64,000 nucleotides of DNA from Zhongshania marina (GTDB lineage: Bacteria > Pseudomonadota > Gammaproteobacteria > Pseudomonadales > Spongiibacteraceae): positions 112,090 to 176,089 of the forward strand of contig NZ_PQGG01000044.1 in assembly GCF_002915595.1 (NCBI RefSeq). Direction: 5' to 3'. Of the stretch, positions 38,549 through 48,574 are shown piece after piece. Both the position numbers and the translations under genes were made by a program. The notes under the pieces are model-generated. The model saw only the letters and a list, made by a program, of their open reading frames with translations. It was not told the DNA's origin and searched no databases. Numbering within the stretch: position 1 is the stretch's first letter; each line of letters starts with the position of its first letter.

Positions 38549-39129
38549 GCGCCGCGCTCCAAAAAGTTTTTAAACAGTTCGTGGCCCTGTTCAGACAAAA
38601 TGGATTCAGGATGAAACTGCACGCCCTCAACATCTAAGGTTTTATGCCGCACACCCATAATTTCATCAATAGAACCGTCGGGATTTTGCGTCCAAGAGGT
38701 TACTTCCAAACAATCTGGCAGGCTGTCTTTCTCAATCACCAAGGAGTGATAACGGGTTGCCACCAGCGGATTATTCAAGCCAGTAAACACGCCGCTATTG
38801 TGATGATGCATTGGCGAGGTCTTGCCGTGCATCACTTCCCGCGCCCGCACAATCTTTCCGCCAAAGGCTTGGCCAATGCTTTGATGCCCTAGGCACACGC
38901 CTAAAATAGGAATCTCACCGGCAAAAGCCTTGATTGCCGCTAGCGAAATACCCGCTTCGTTCGGCGTGCATGGGCCTGGGGAAATTACCAAATGGCTTGG
39001 CGCCAGAGCGCGAATTTCTTCAATCGTGACTTCATCATTGCGCAGCACCTTCACGTCTGCACCTAGCTCGGCAAAATACTGCACGACGTTGTAGGTGAAG
39101 GAGTCGTAATTATCGATCATTAATAACAT
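38545..39129 (-). CDS. trpG: Anthranilate synthase glutamine amidotransferase subunit
   Basis: 194 aa class I amidotransferase. It has [14 protein letters not shown], the catalytic [15 protein letters not shown] (nucleophile Cys near 79) and the [13 protein letters not shown] triad residues. It supplies ammonia to TrpE. The start overlaps the trpE stop by 1 nt. The homologous PabA role may be shared, as in many bacteria. Confidence 0.96.
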   Translation of the reverse strand: MLLMIDNYDSFTYNVVQYFAELGADVKVLRNDEVTIEEIRALAPSHLVISPGPCTPNEAGISLAAIKAFAGEIPILGVCLGHQSIGQAFGGKIVRAREVMHGKTSPMHHHNSGVFTGLNNPLVATRYHSLVIEKDSLPDCLEVTSWTQNPDGSIDEIMGVRHKTLDVEGVQFHPESILSEQGHELFKNFLERGA

Positions 39130-40634
39130 TATGACGCCTCCCCGTTGTTGTCAGATTTGCTCGCCGCGCTTTGCACCATAGACGCTGCCTTAAACACCGC
39201 CCGCGCCTTGTTCATGGTTTCTTTCCATTCCAAGCGTGGTTGCGAATCGGCAACGATACCTGCGCCCGCCTGAATATGAAGCTGATTATCTTTAATGACC
39301 GCTGTGCGAATGGCAATGGCGGTATCCATATTGCCATTCCAACTCAAATAGCCAACCGCGCCGCCATACACGCCGCGCTTCACAGACTCTAGCTCGTCGA
39401 TAATTTCCATAGCGCGAACCTTCGGCGCACCGCTCAAGGTGCCCGCCGGCAAAGTCGCCCGCAGCACATCCATCGCGCTAATGTTATCACGCACTTGGGC
39501 GCGCACATTCGACACGATATGCATCACATGAGAGTAACGTTCCACCACCATTTTATCGCTCAATTCCACCGTGCCGGTTTTGGCGACACGTCCAGCATCA
39601 TTACGGCCCAAATCGATCAACATCAAGTGCTCGGCAATTTCCTTGGGGTCAGCCAACAACTCTTTTTCAAGCTCTAGGTCTTCCGCCTCGGTATGACCGC
39701 GACGGCGAGTACCCGCTATCGGCCGCACCGTCACTTCGCCGTGTTCTAGGCGCGCTAAAATTTCTGGTGAGGAACCCACAATATGGAAGTCTTCCAAATT
39801 GAGGTAATACATATATGGTGAGGGGTTGAGATGGCGCAGTGCCCGATAAAAATTCAATGGTGAGGCCGTAAACGGAATACTCAAACGCTGCGACAACACC
39901 ACCTGCATCGCGTCGCCGGCCAAGACGTATTCACGCACTTTCTCGACAGCATCTTTAAAATTGTCTTCACCAAAGCTCGACACAAAGTCGGTTTCGGCAA
40001 CGCCGTCAGCATCCAAATTCAAGGTCGGCAGCATCGGTGATAAGCCACGCAGCATCTGCTCGTAGGAATCTAATCTTTCCTGCGCCTTACTATAGGCCCG
40101 ATCATCGGCAGGGTCAGCGTGGGTAATAATCTTGACGATGCCCGACAGATTATCAAAAACCAGTAATTCCTCAGACACCATCAATAAAATATCTGGCGTA
40201 CCCAACACATCCGGCGGCGTGCTTGGCATCAATTTTGGCTCAATATAGCGCACGCAGTCGTAGGCAAAATAGCCCACTAAGCCGCCGTAAAATGCCGGCA
40301 ACTCGTCAATTTCTGGCACCTGATAACGGGCCTGAAAACCCTCGACAAAGGCCAGAGGGTCTTCACAGTCGTGGGTCTCTATTGTTTTGCCATCACGAGA
40401 AATCGTGATGTGGCTGCCCTCAGCCCGCAGTATGGTGCGCGCGCCAAGGCCAATAATGGAGTAACGGCCCCATTTCTCACCACCGTGAACAGACTCAAAC
40501 AGAAAACTGTAGGGCTCGGCGGCGAGTTTTAAATAGGCACTAAGAGGGGTATCGAGGTCGGCCAGCACGTCGCGGTAAACCGGAATACGGTTATAGCTTT
40601 GCTGCGCCAGTTCATTGTATCGCTGGGCTTGCAT
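39129..40634 (-). CDS. trpE: Anthranilate synthase component I
   Basis: 501 aa chorismate-binding enzyme. The feedback region [16 protein letters not shown] resembles the tryptophan-binding LLES element. The catalytic C-terminal domain has [32 protein letters not shown] and [15 protein letters not shown]. It makes anthranilate from chorismate with TrpG ammonia. The RBS AAGGA lies 6 nt before the ATG and overlaps the stop of a possible 23-codon leader ORF. I see no Trp-rich leader peptide, so classical attenuation is not supported. Confidence 0.96.
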   Translation of the reverse strand: MQAQRYNELAQQSYNRIPVYRDVLADLDTPLSAYLKLAAEPYSFLFESVHGGEKWGRYSIIGLGARTILRAEGSHITISRDGKTIETHDCEDPLAFVEGFQARYQVPEIDELPAFYGGLVGYFAYDCVRYIEPKLMPSTPPDVLGTPDILLMVSEELLVFDNLSGIVKIITHADPADDRAYSKAQERLDSYEQMLRGLSPMLPTLNLDADGVAETDFVSSFGEDNFKDAVEKVREYVLAGDAMQVVLSQRLSIPFTASPLNFYRALRHLNPSPYMYYLNLEDFHIVGSSPEILARLEHGEVTVRPIAGTRRRGHTEAEDLELEKELLADPKEIAEHLMLIDLGRNDAGRVAKTGTVELSDKMVVERYSHVMHIVSNVRAQVRDNISAMDVLRATLPAGTLSGAPKVRAMEIIDELESVKRGVYGGAVGYLSWNGNMDTAIAIRTAVIKDNQLHIQAGAGIVADSQPRLEWKETMNKARAVFKAASMVQSAASKSDNNGEAS

Positions 40635-40971
40635 GATAAATCCTTAAAAATGGGGTTCGGCTAGGTAATCTGCTATTTGCAGTAATTCGCTTATTGCAAG
40701 AGCTACCATCGCCATCGACGGCAATCACACAGCTGTGTCATGCGGGCGTTATGCACCATTTCTTCGGACTCGTCACACGTAATTAGAATGTCAAAACATT
40801 GTAACCGAGCGGGCCGCGTGGGGGAACCTCAAAAATACCAAAGGCATGCGCTTAAGCTTAGTCGGACGTCAGGGGTCGGATGTCTGACGCTAAAGGCATT
40901 CGCTGCCGCTCACATGGATACTCGGTCGTAGCCGAGTATAACGATCTAAGAATGCCCGCGAATCACCCCCC
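40635..40971. other. trpE upstream region: possible leader ORF, hairpin and repeat
   Basis: This 337-bp gap lies between plsB and trpE, both on the minus strand. Next to trpE there is a 23-codon minus-strand ORF (40715 to 40644). It begins with Met-Ala-Met and contains no Trp. Its TAA overlaps the trpE Shine-Dalgarno. Element D occupies 40861-40904. A hairpin ATACTCGG / CCGAGTAT (40918-40939) lies 33 bp past the plsB stop and may end the plsB transcript. I see no T-box, TRAP or tandem-Trp signal. Confidence 0.45.
40861..40904. repeat. Heptad-repeat element D (plsB-trpE gap), one arm only
   Basis: Four units GTCGGAC / GTCAGGG / GTCGGAT / GTCTGAC run in 7-bp register. They continue into a loop that shares GGCATTCGCT with element B (40895-40904). 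The right arm is missing or decayed, so this looks like a truncated copy. Confidence 0.75.
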
Positions 40972-43437
40972 TTAATTCATCACCGGCTTGCGAATCAACT
41001 GCTGCATGCTCTGCTGAACATCCGGCCCCAGCAAGGCGACCCAGCGTTGAGAAAACGCTTCTAAACGCTTATCTACCCGTAAAAATTCGCCCGCCTCCTG
41101 CTCGTCAGCCAACAGCAAGCCCTGCTGAATCAGGGTATCGATATAGCCGCGGAAGAGGTTTTTATCGAAGTATTCCGGTGCCTCACGGCCACTTAAAATA
41201 GCCAAACGCTGGGCCATTTCAATAGTGTTCTGCTCCACATCATCCCGCAGTGCCGCCACCTCAGAAATATCCTGCACTAGCAGCAAGCTGGTAATGGTGT
41301 AGCGCTCGAAGGTCTCGCGGAGAATTCGCCCCAAGCCCGTCAATACTGCATAGCCTTCGGTGCCAACATTGGCGCGACTCAGACTAGCGCTATCGTCATT
41401 GCGCGACAGTAAATTAAGAGCAACCAAATTATTAATCTGCTCCTTGACCGCCTCTGCGCAATCGTCAATCTTGGTGCGCAAGAACAGTTCATTTTTTACA
41501 AAGGGATATAGCAAGGTACAGCCTTCAATTAAATCCGCTTCGCTGACGGTTTGACTGTGGCGGAAAAACCGCGCAATCAAGCTTGGCAAGGCCAGAACAT
41601 GCATAACCGAATTGCGGTAATACGTTAGCATCACCGCTTCTTTACCGGTGGCCGTAATAATCGGCCCCCAAGGGTGATCAATTCGAGAAAGCCCAGCCGT
41701 GCGCGCCGCCTGTTCAAGTATTTCCTTGGCGCTGCCTTCTGGCAGTGTAATATCTGGGCTGTATGGGAGGCGGCGCAGAATGGCAATAAAGTGATCTATC
41801 TGCAGCAGCAGCTCATCTTCTGCCATCGCCCGCTGCGGGCTAGAAAGCAATATCATGGCGACCAAACCAATAGGGTTTACCACCGCCGCCGCATTGATAC
41901 GTTCCATATTTTCCTGGGCAATATAATCAATCACCGCAGGAACAAAGGAATGGTCGCCGGCTTGGGTGCGTTTACGCCAATCCGGCTCGATGTGACTAAA
42001 ACATTCATCCAAACTAATAGGCTGACCAAATGCTACATGCGGGCTACCGTAGGAGGACTTAAAAATCTTCCGCGCCTTTAACAAGCCACCCGCCGACTCA
42101 CTTTGCTTAGCTGCACCACGCAACTCTTTGACATAGGAGGCACTCTCTACCAATTTGTCGTAGCACACGTAGATCGGCACTAACGCCACTTTGCGCCCAG
42201 GCTGCTGAATAAAACTTTCCACAGTCATTTTCAGCATGCCTTTTTTCGGCGGCAGCAAACGCCCCGTGCGGCTGCGGCCACCCTCTGGGAAAAACTCAAC
42301 GGGATACCCACGTCCCAGCAACACATCTAAATATGATTTAAACACTGCAGAATATAATTTTTGCCCACCAAAACTGCGGCGAATATAAAAGGCTCCACCT
42401 CGGCGTAACAAACCACCCACAGGCCAAAAATTTAAATTCACCCCAGCGGCAATATGCGGCGGCACCAAGCCCTGCACATAAAGCGTGTAAGAAATAAGCA
42501 GGTAATCAAAATGACTGCGATGGGACGGCATATAAATTAATTGCCGGCTATTTGCGGTCTCCCGCAGGCGATCTATATGGTGAATTTTTAAACCGGAAAA
42601 TATCTTTCGAAATGCCCAAGTTAAGATCAGCTCTAGTGCGCGAATCATCCGACCATCAAAATTAGCGGCGACTTCTTCCGCCATTTTGCGAGCCTGCTTA
42701 TTCACCACCTCCGGTTTGGTAATGGCCGCGACCTGCTCTTCGGCAATGGCGTCACGCACCGCCTGTCTACGCAAAACCACATCAATAATCTGCTGACGCG
42801 ATAATAAGCTAGGGCCAAGACTGGCGGTTTTACGGCGAGAATAATAAAACGACAACATCCGTGCCATCACCGCCGCTGCCGCCACCGGATCTTGCTTGCG
42901 GGCAACAAAGGTACTGAAGCGCACGGGCTGCGCAATATGAATAAGCACATTGCGACGCTGCACTAGAATAACCATGAGCTTGCGAAACGCGCCGGCCCGC
43001 TCACCATCACCTAATAACAATTTGAAGAAAGAGGTTTCGCTGCCAGGATCGCGCCCCCAAAACACCGACACCGGCACAATTTGCAGGGGATAGCTGCCAT
43101 CGGCGGCCTGCGCAATCAAGGCAGCCATCGTTTTCTCGCCACGGGAGCCGCCGCGCTGACCGCTCAATACCGGTAGATACAAACATGCAGCGCGTTCGCT
43201 GTCCGGTAACTTCCCTGGGCTTGCGCGTAATAAGGGCAAATTATGAGCTTTAAAAACCCGCTCTAATAAAAACCGATCAGTCCAGCTATGCTGCCTAAGC
43301 ACATAGCACACAGGCTTGGCATCTAATTGCTCGTGCAAAGATTCATCAAACTGCACCAGCTTTGGTTTAATACCGGCAAGAAACGGCGCGGATAAGATCC
43401 GACATAACACAAAAAATACACGTGCAAACCAAGGCAT
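40972..43437 (-). CDS. plsB: Glycerol-3-phosphate 1-O-acyltransferase
   Basis: 821 aa, the PlsB length. Acyltransferase block I HRSHFD (residues 306-311) holds the catalytic His and Asp. Block II GGAFYIRRSF, block III FPEGGRSRTGR and block IV VALVPIYVCYD follow. It acylates the sn-1 position of glycerol-3-phosphate at the inner membrane, the first step of phospholipid synthesis. Transcribed alone, upstream of and co-directional with the trp genes. Confidence 0.96.
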   Translation of the reverse strand: MPWFARVFFVLCRILSAPFLAGIKPKLVQFDESLHEQLDAKPVCYVLRQHSWTDRFLLERVFKAHNLPLLRASPGKLPDSERAACLYLPVLSGQRGGSRGEKTMAALIAQAADGSYPLQIVPVSVFWGRDPGSETSFFKLLLGDGERAGAFRKLMVILVQRRNVLIHIAQPVRFSTFVARKQDPVAAAAVMARMLSFYYSRRKTASLGPSLLSRQQIIDVVLRRQAVRDAIAEEQVAAITKPEVVNKQARKMAEEVAANFDGRMIRALELILTWAFRKIFSGLKIHHIDRLRETANSRQLIYMPSHRSHFDYLLISYTLYVQGLVPPHIAAGVNLNFWPVGGLLRRGGAFYIRRSFGGQKLYSAVFKSYLDVLLGRGYPVEFFPEGGRSRTGRLLPPKKGMLKMTVESFIQQPGRKVALVPIYVCYDKLVESASYVKELRGAAKQSESAGGLLKARKIFKSSYGSPHVAFGQPISLDECFSHIEPDWRKRTQAGDHSFVPAVIDYIAQENMERINAAAVVNPIGLVAMILLSSPQRAMAEDELLLQIDHFIAILRRLPYSPDITLPEGSAKEILEQAARTAGLSRIDHPWGPIITATGKEAVMLTYYRNSVMHVLALPSLIARFFRHSQTVSEADLIEGCTLLYPFVKNELFLRTKIDDCAEAVKEQINNLVALNLLSRNDDSASLSRANVGTEGYAVLTGLGRILRETFERYTITSLLLVQDISEVAALRDDVEQNTIEMAQRLAILSGREAPEYFDKNLFRGYIDTLIQQGLLLADEQEAGEFLRVDKRLEAFSQRWVALLGPDVQQSMQQLIRKPVMN

Positions 43438-43718
43438 AGCGCTAAAACCCTTTTAAAACGACGCTGCGTGTCCACGCCCAGCTGACATGAACCGATTCAT
43501 TATTTAATACAGCCACAGCGCGCAATTTTACTTGGTCTGTCGCGCTGCGTCGCGGTTTTCACCCCAGCACCAAGTAAAACACCCAAAACATCGCACTTTA
43601 CACGGTTAGATTATCTGCCTAAGCGCCGCGAGGTGCAGCCGATTCATGTACAATCGCCCCAAATAGGAGGTATAACAAACCTACCTGAATTGTCTTACCG
43701 TTTTATGCAGGCCATGCC

Positions 43719-45218
43719 ATGACTTCCGCAAACAGCCCCACTTTTGACAATAGCTATGTAAAACAAGCGGATCGATTTTACAGCCCACAAGCCCCTGCCA
43801 CCGTACCGACACCCGCGCTCATTCGGGTCAATCATCACCTTGCGAGCAGCCTAGGCATAGACCCGCAGTGGCTGGCATCGCCTGAGGGCATTGCCACTAT
43901 GGCGGGCAATCATATTCCAGATGGTGCAGAACCAATCGCCACCGTGTATGCCGGCCATCAATTTGGCGGCTGGAATCCACAGCTAGGTGACGGTCGTGCG
44001 GTTTTACTCGGTGAACTCATTGCCGACAGTGGCACACGCTACGACTGGCAATTAAAAGGCTCAGGGCGCACACCATACTCACGTGGCGGTGACGGCAAGT
44101 CACCATTGGGACCGGTGCTGCGCGAATATATTCTTTGCGAGGCAATGACGGCATTAAAGGTGCCCACCACCCGCGCCCTTGGCGCCGTGTGCACGGGAGA
44201 GATGGTATTTCGCGACCAAGCCTTGCCCGGCGCGGTATTTAGTCGCGTTGCCCAAAGCCATATTCGCGTTGGCACCATGCAATTTTTTGCGGCTCGACGC
44301 GACACCGAAGCCCTACATGAATTAAGTCATTATGTAATACAGCGTCACTTCCCAGAGGCGGCACAGGCCGACAATTCAATCTTGGCTATGCTCAATGAAA
44401 TTGTCGCACGGCAGGCCAGCCTCATTGCCCAATGGCAATCCATCGGCTTTATTCACGGCGTCATGAACACCGACAATATGCTGCTCTGCGGGGAAACCAT
44501 AGACTACGGCCCCTGCGCATTTATGGAAAACTACGACCCCGCCACCGTATTCAGCTCCATCGACCACAATGGCCGTTACGCCTATGGCAACCAGCCGGGC
44601 ATCGCCCACTGGAATTTGGCCCAGCTTGCCCAAGCACTGTTAGCGATTTTAGATAATAGCGCAGACGCGAATGAAGACAGCGCCGTTGCCCTAGCCCAGC
44701 AAGCGCTAGATGCCTTTCCGGATTTATTCCTAAGCGCTTACCAAAACATTATTAAAAACAAACTGGGGCTAAATAATTTTACAGAATCGGATGACGCGCT
44801 CTATCAAGACCTGCTCAAATTAATGCAGCAAGAAAAAGCCGACTTCACACTGTGCTTTAGACGCCTTGCCGAACTCAGCAACGAAGCCGCCTGCATCAAT
44901 AATAGTATTCGCGAACTTTTCGATTTTAACGACAGCTTTACGCCGTGGTTACAACAATGGCGCCAGCGTTTAAAAGAGGACACCCTCACCCCAGAGCAAC
45001 GCCAAACCCTTATGTTTAAGGCGAATCCTGTTTTTATTCCGCGCAACCACTTAGTGCACGAGGCCATTGTCGCCGCCGAGCAGCACGGCGACTTCAGCTA
45101 CTTTAATCAATTAGTAGACGTACTCGAAGCACCGCATATATTCGACCCCGCCAAACTTGCATACGCCAGACCGGCAAAACCGAATGAACAGGTGTTACAA
45201 ACTTTTTGCGGCACCTAA
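43719..45218 (+). CDS. selO: SelO (YdiU) protein adenylyltransferase
   Basis: 499 aa pseudokinase-fold enzyme of the SelO/YdiU family. Diagnostic motifs are YAGHQFGGWNPQLGDGRA, WQLKGSGRTPYSRGGDGK, PVLREYILCEAM and the metal-binding HGVMNTDNMLL. Family knowledge: SelO transfers AMP from ATP to Ser/Thr/Tyr of redox-related proteins. Bacterial members lack the C-terminal selenocysteine of the eukaryotic form; this one ends FCGT with an ordinary Cys near the end. Confidence 0.94.
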   Translation: MTSANSPTFDNSYVKQADRFYSPQAPATVPTPALIRVNHHLASSLGIDPQWLASPEGIATMAGNHIPDGAEPIATVYAGHQFGGWNPQLGDGRAVLLGELIADSGTRYDWQLKGSGRTPYSRGGDGKSPLGPVLREYILCEAMTALKVPTTRALGAVCTGEMVFRDQALPGAVFSRVAQSHIRVGTMQFFAARRDTEALHELSHYVIQRHFPEAAQADNSILAMLNEIVARQASLIAQWQSIGFIHGVMNTDNMLLCGETIDYGPCAFMENYDPATVFSSIDHNGRYAYGNQPGIAHWNLAQLAQALLAILDNSADANEDSAVALAQQALDAFPDLFLSAYQNIIKNKLGLNNFTESDDALYQDLLKLMQQEKADFTLCFRRLAELSNEAACINNSIRELFDFNDSFTPWLQQWRQRLKEDTLTPEQRQTLMFKANPVFIPRNHLVHEAIVAAEQHGDFSYFNQLVDVLEAPHIFDPAKLAYARPAKPNEQVLQTFCGT

Positions 45219-45252
45219 ACTTTTTTAAAATCCCCCAGCGTGAGACAACAAT

Positions 45253-45534
45253 ATGAATTTAGACAAGTCTAAAAAGCGCATTAGCAAAAGAGTTAAAATG
45301 GGGGATCAGGGCTACCCAAAAATTGCTATTGAATACCACGGCAAAAACGCCGATCTAGCCACTGAAGTAACGGTTACTTTGATATTCGAAGAAGGCGCTG
45401 AACCAATGACAGAACGATTCAGTAATACCGCCGACGTGCGGGAGAACGACGTTATTCAATCAGCCCTAATAAAGATTATTGAACGTACCGGCGCCAAAAC
45501 TGTTTCGCAAAAAACTGAAGTCACTATCATTTAA
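45253..45534 (+). CDS. Small conserved hypothetical protein
   Basis: 93 aa, no family I can name with certainty. The N-terminus is basic (LDKSKKRISKRVKMG) and is followed by alternating short strands (YPKIAIEYHGK, EVTVTLIFEEGAEP) and one helix (DVIQSALIKIIERTGA). It is soluble, without cysteine or a signal. It lies 34 nt after selO and 60 nt before the DUF3010 gene on the same strand, so may be co-transcribed with them. Confidence 0.6.
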   Translation: MNLDKSKKRISKRVKMGDQGYPKIAIEYHGKNADLATEVTVTLIFEEGAEPMTERFSNTADVRENDVIQSALIKIIERTGAKTVSQKTEVTII

Positions 45535-45594
45535 AAACGCATTTTTAAAAATTTTTACCAACACCACATCAGCCTGCACTAACAAGGAATCACC

Positions 45595-46023
45595 ATGAGA
45601 ATTTGCGGCGTAGAACTCACCGGCAACGATGCCGTCATCTGCTTACTCAATTTAGAAGGTCAGCAATTTAATATCCCAGATTGCCGAGTGCGTAAACTAA
45701 GCCTCCCCAAAGAACACAGCCGCGACGACTTAAAACAATTTCAAACCGCCTTTGCCCAACTTATGCGGGATTACAAAGTCGATAAAGTCGCCATCAAAGG
45801 TCGCCTGCCAAAGGGAAAGTTCGCGGGCGGCGCAGTCAGTTTTAAACTTGAGGCCGCAATACAACTCCTAGCCGATATCGAAGTTATTTTACTTAGCTCC
45901 TCACAGGCCAAAGCTGCACTGGCAGACAATCCCTTGCACATCCCCTTTGCAGACACTGAGCTAAAAGGCTTTCAAGAGGCGGCATTTATCACTGCCTATG
46001 TCGCCCACCATAGCAACGCATAA
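45595..46023 (+). CDS. DUF3010 family protein
   Basis: 142 aa. The sequence MRICGVELTGNDAVICLLN with KGRLPKGKFAGGAVSFKLEA fits DUF3010, a small gammaproteobacterial family of unknown function. The beginning (GVELTGNDAVICLL) resembles the first strand-turn of RNase H-like or actin-like folds, but no catalytic set is evident. A perfect 13-bp terminator hairpin follows. Confidence 0.75.
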   Translation: MRICGVELTGNDAVICLLNLEGQQFNIPDCRVRKLSLPKEHSRDDLKQFQTAFAQLMRDYKVDKVAIKGRLPKGKFAGGAVSFKLEAAIQLLADIEVILLSSSQAKAALADNPLHIPFADTELKGFQEAAFITAYVAHHSNA

Positions 46024-46056
46024 ATAATATTTAGCGTCGCTGACATATAAGCCTTC

Positions 46057-46088
46057 ATTAAAGCGGGCCCATAAAGGCCCGCTTTAAT
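46057..46088. terminator. Bidirectional terminator between DUF3010 and GST genes
   Basis: A 13-bp perfect stem ATTAAAGCGGGCC / GGCCCGCTTTAAT with a 6-nt loop lies between convergent genes. The right arm reaches the stop codon of the GST gene. Confidence 0.85.
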
Positions 46089-47011
46089 CATTTGGCGACG
46101 ATAGAATAGCCGGCGCGGGGAAAGTGGATATGCAACAGCCCAAAATCGCTAGTTTGCCGAGCAACAATAATACGATTCTCGGTCAAGGCCGTCAGTGTTC
46201 CCGCTACGGGCACAAGACCATAGTCTGATGGCGCAACCTGAACCGCCGAACCAATGGCAACAGGGGTATCTTTTATACTGGCAGGCAAGGCACGCGGCTC
46301 CGCCTGCCTTGCGGCATTAAAGGCATCAGCCTGAGTGATTTCGCTGCGCGTGCCGTGACCAATATTTTCTACTCGGCTATACCATTGCTGTATTTTTTGG
46401 CTGGCCTCTAGCGGTTTCCGGTTACAGCTAACATGCAACCACAAAGGATGGTATACCGCTAAATCTGCAACAGAAGGACTATCGCCGCCCACCCATGCAC
46501 TTTCAGCCAAGCTTCCCTCAAGAGCATAAAACAGAGATTCCATCACTACCTTTGCCTTGTCGCCTTTAGGTGGCCTGCTCGTTCCACCCTTCAATAGAGA
46601 AACACGGTCTTTTATAAAACGATACGTTCCGATTGGTCCAAAACCTTTCATCATGGTGGTAAGCAAGCGCAGTGGCGGTACCGTAGCAATTGCCGCAAAA
46701 AAAGCCTGTCCCTCAGCTTGCTTCATCAGTTCAAGTGCGCGACCATCCACCGCAGTAGGATCAAGAGCGGCGCTGCCACTTAGTCTCGCCACTTCTTGCG
46801 CAATTAACGCTGTATCACAAAAAATGTCAGCACCAATCTGCGCAACAGGGATTCGACGGTATCCGCCGGTTAAGGGATCAAGGTTTGGCCTAGGTGGCCA
46901 TGCGGGTGAAAGCAGGGAAGACCACGACATATTCGTCAAACCAAACATTAAACGAATTTTTTCCGCATAAGGTGAATTGTCGTAGTGGTGAAGAATGATC
47001 ATTTCTTGCAT
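46088..47011 (-). CDS. Glutathione S-transferase family protein
   Basis: 307 aa. The N-terminal thioredoxin-like GST domain shows IILHHYDNSPYAEKIRLMFG and GYRRIPVAQIGADIFCDT, with the cis-Pro. An all-helical C-terminal domain follows, with WVGGDSPSVADLAVYHPLW. Residues beyond about 225 form an extra beta-rich C-terminal extension not found in standard 200-220-aa GSTs. Substrate unknown. An alternative start lies at the ATG three codons downstream. It begins a more A/T-rich accessory stretch. Confidence 0.82.
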   Translation of the reverse strand: MQEMIILHHYDNSPYAEKIRLMFGLTNMSWSSLLSPAWPPRPNLDPLTGGYRRIPVAQIGADIFCDTALIAQEVARLSGSAALDPTAVDGRALELMKQAEGQAFFAAIATVPPLRLLTTMMKGFGPIGTYRFIKDRVSLLKGGTSRPPKGDKAKVVMESLFYALEGSLAESAWVGGDSPSVADLAVYHPLWLHVSCNRKPLEASQKIQQWYSRVENIGHGTRSEITQADAFNAARQAEPRALPASIKDTPVAIGSAVQVAPSDYGLVPVAGTLTALTENRIIVARQTSDFGLLHIHFPRAGYSIVAK

Positions 47012-47277
47012 TTTTCATATCTCTATTAAGATGCTCGCTAATAATTGGCTGTCGCCACTAACTTATACACAATCAAGAATGAAGCGAAATACTCAGCGTA
47101 AGCCTACATCTTCTTTATTAAAAAGGGTAAGTAATACTGCCCAACGACGAATTAAGTAGATCATTACGACAAATCACTTTAACTAGATGACTAAATCATC
47201 AAAGGCATTGACCAACTAATCCAGACAGAATGCCTATATAATATTTACTCTGTCTCCTCAGTATTTGGAAAGGCCCT

Positions 47278-47745
47278 ATGTTTTTGGACAAAAATGATGC
47301 TCCACTCCTCACCCTAACGCGAGAAGACCCTAGTCACCCACTGGCATCTTACTCTAAGCATGCCTTTGAATTAGACGGATTCGAGTGGCCTTCTGTGGAA
47401 CACTATTACCAAGCTATGAAATTTGATGACGCCGCCTATCGCGAACAAATTCGCTTGGCGGCGCATCCTGCTGATGCAGCAAAGCTCGGCAAAAGCAAAA
47501 AATTCTCGCGCCGCAAGGATTGGAAAAAAAGCAGTGTCACCTATATGACCCGAGCGACCTACATAAAATGTCGTACCCACGCAGACGTAGCGAAATTGCT
47601 ACTAGACTCTGACGAACAAGAAATTAAAAACGTCAGCCAATACGACTATTTCTGGGGTAGCGGTCGCGATATGCGGGGAGAAAATATCTTTGGCAAAATG
47701 CTGATGGGGGTTAGGAAAAAACTAAAAGAAGAGCAAACTGCATAA
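47278..47745 (+). CDS. NADAR family protein (YbiA-like)
   Basis: 155 aa. Motifs SVEHYYQAMKF near residue 40 and WGSGRDMRGENIFGKMLMGVR at the C-terminus are diagnostic of NADAR (DUF1768/YbiA). Family knowledge: NADAR enzymes act on ADP-ribose derivatives or N-glycosidic bonds, and several have recently been linked to reversal of guanine ADP-ribosylation. GGAAAGG lies about 6 nt before the ATG. It stands alone, next to a toxin-antitoxin module but on the other strand. Confidence 0.85.
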   Translation: MFLDKNDAPLLTLTREDPSHPLASYSKHAFELDGFEWPSVEHYYQAMKFDDAAYREQIRLAAHPADAAKLGKSKKFSRRKDWKKSSVTYMTRATYIKCRTHADVAKLLLDSDEQEIKNVSQYDYFWGSGRDMRGENIFGKMLMGVRKKLKEEQTA

Positions 47746-47809
47746 TAGTTTATTCAAATTTATCAAAGCGATGACTTTGCCAAGATCAGCCACCTACCTG
47801 ATAAAACCC

Positions 47810-48307
47810 CTATAAATGTTGCTTTAAAGACTTCATCGAAATCATCAAAGTCATAGGCTCCAACGGCGATTCTTTAAACCCATATTTTAAATAGAATCGC
47901 TTCGCTTCTTCAGAAATGGCGTGAACCAGCAAGCCTCGCACACCGACGCTATCTGCTATATAAAGCGTCCTCAGTATCGCGTCTTTGAGTAATGACGCAC
48001 CTAGGTTTCTGCTCTTAAATTTTTCATCAACTGCTAAACGACCGAGGATAATCACCGGTATTGGGTCAGGCATTTGGCGGGATAAACCACTTGTCGCTAG
48101 CCCCCTTTCAACACTACCGGTAGCCAGCGCATAAAACCCTATTACTGTTGAATCAGACTCACAGATTACAAACGTCTTGCTGGCCCCACTACTTTGATTT
48201 TTAAGCGCACGCTTAGTGAGCCAGTCGTCTAAGACACTAATGCCGCAACAAAAGCCACTCGTATTATGCTCTGCGCTCAGCAATGTAGGCGCAATTAACT
48301 TTCCCAA
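47810..48307 (-). CDS. GNAT-family acetyltransferase toxin (TacT/AtaT-like)
   Basis: 165 aa. The acetyl-CoA-binding motif A is LGRLAVDEKFKSRNLGASLL and the active-site region AKRFYLKYGFKESP contains the Tyr found in TacT toxins. Family knowledge: these toxins acetylate the amino group of aminoacyl-tRNAs and block translation. The start is TTG at 48307, 8 nt after AAAGAG. No in-frame ATG lies near the family N-terminus. It overlaps the antitoxin gene by 13 nt, the normal antitoxin-first arrangement. Confidence 0.88.
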   Translation of the reverse strand: MGKLIAPTLLSAEHNTSGFCCGISVLDDWLTKRALKNQSSGASKTFVICESDSTVIGFYALATGSVERGLATSGLSRQMPDPIPVIILGRLAVDEKFKSRNLGASLLKDAILRTLYIADSVGVRGLLVHAISEEAKRFYLKYGFKESPLEPMTLMISMKSLKQHL

Positions 48308-48561
48308 GGAGACGGCTCTTTCAATAATGCTTTCAATGCGGCATTTTCAGGAATCGGGGCTGCCAAAGCCTGCTCAAACGCAGCAAAATCGTCCTCATCA
48401 AGTTGAAATAGACGCTGATCCAGCAATACGTTTTGTGCCTCACGACAAGCAACATCGAGAATGAAGGCACTTCTGTCCTTATTCAAAAGCGCAGCGGCTT
48501 TGGTCAACAAAGCATGCTGACTCGGCTCAACCCTCATATTAATCGGTGCGGATTTAGACAT
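48295..48561 (-). CDS. DUF1778 ribbon-helix-helix antitoxin (TacA/AtaR-like)
   Basis: 88 aa. The N-terminal ribbon-helix-helix strand PINMRVEPSQHALLTKAA binds DNA. The C-terminal acidic tail (FQLDEDDFAAFEQAL) is the usual toxin-wrapping segment. It should neutralise the GNAT toxin and repress the operon. GGAGG lies 8 nt before the ATG, and two 19-bp palindromes sit immediately upstream. Confidence 0.88.
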   Translation of the reverse strand: MSKSAPINMRVEPSQHALLTKAAALLNKDRSAFILDVACREAQNVLLDQRLFQLDEDDFAAFEQALAAPIPENAALKALLKEPSPWES

Positions 48562-48574
48562 GGCACAAACCTCC

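Noticed and set aside
40635..40860. Classical trp attenuator before trpE
   Set aside because: No tandem Trp codons and no terminator/antiterminator pair are visible; the only small ORF there lacks Trp.
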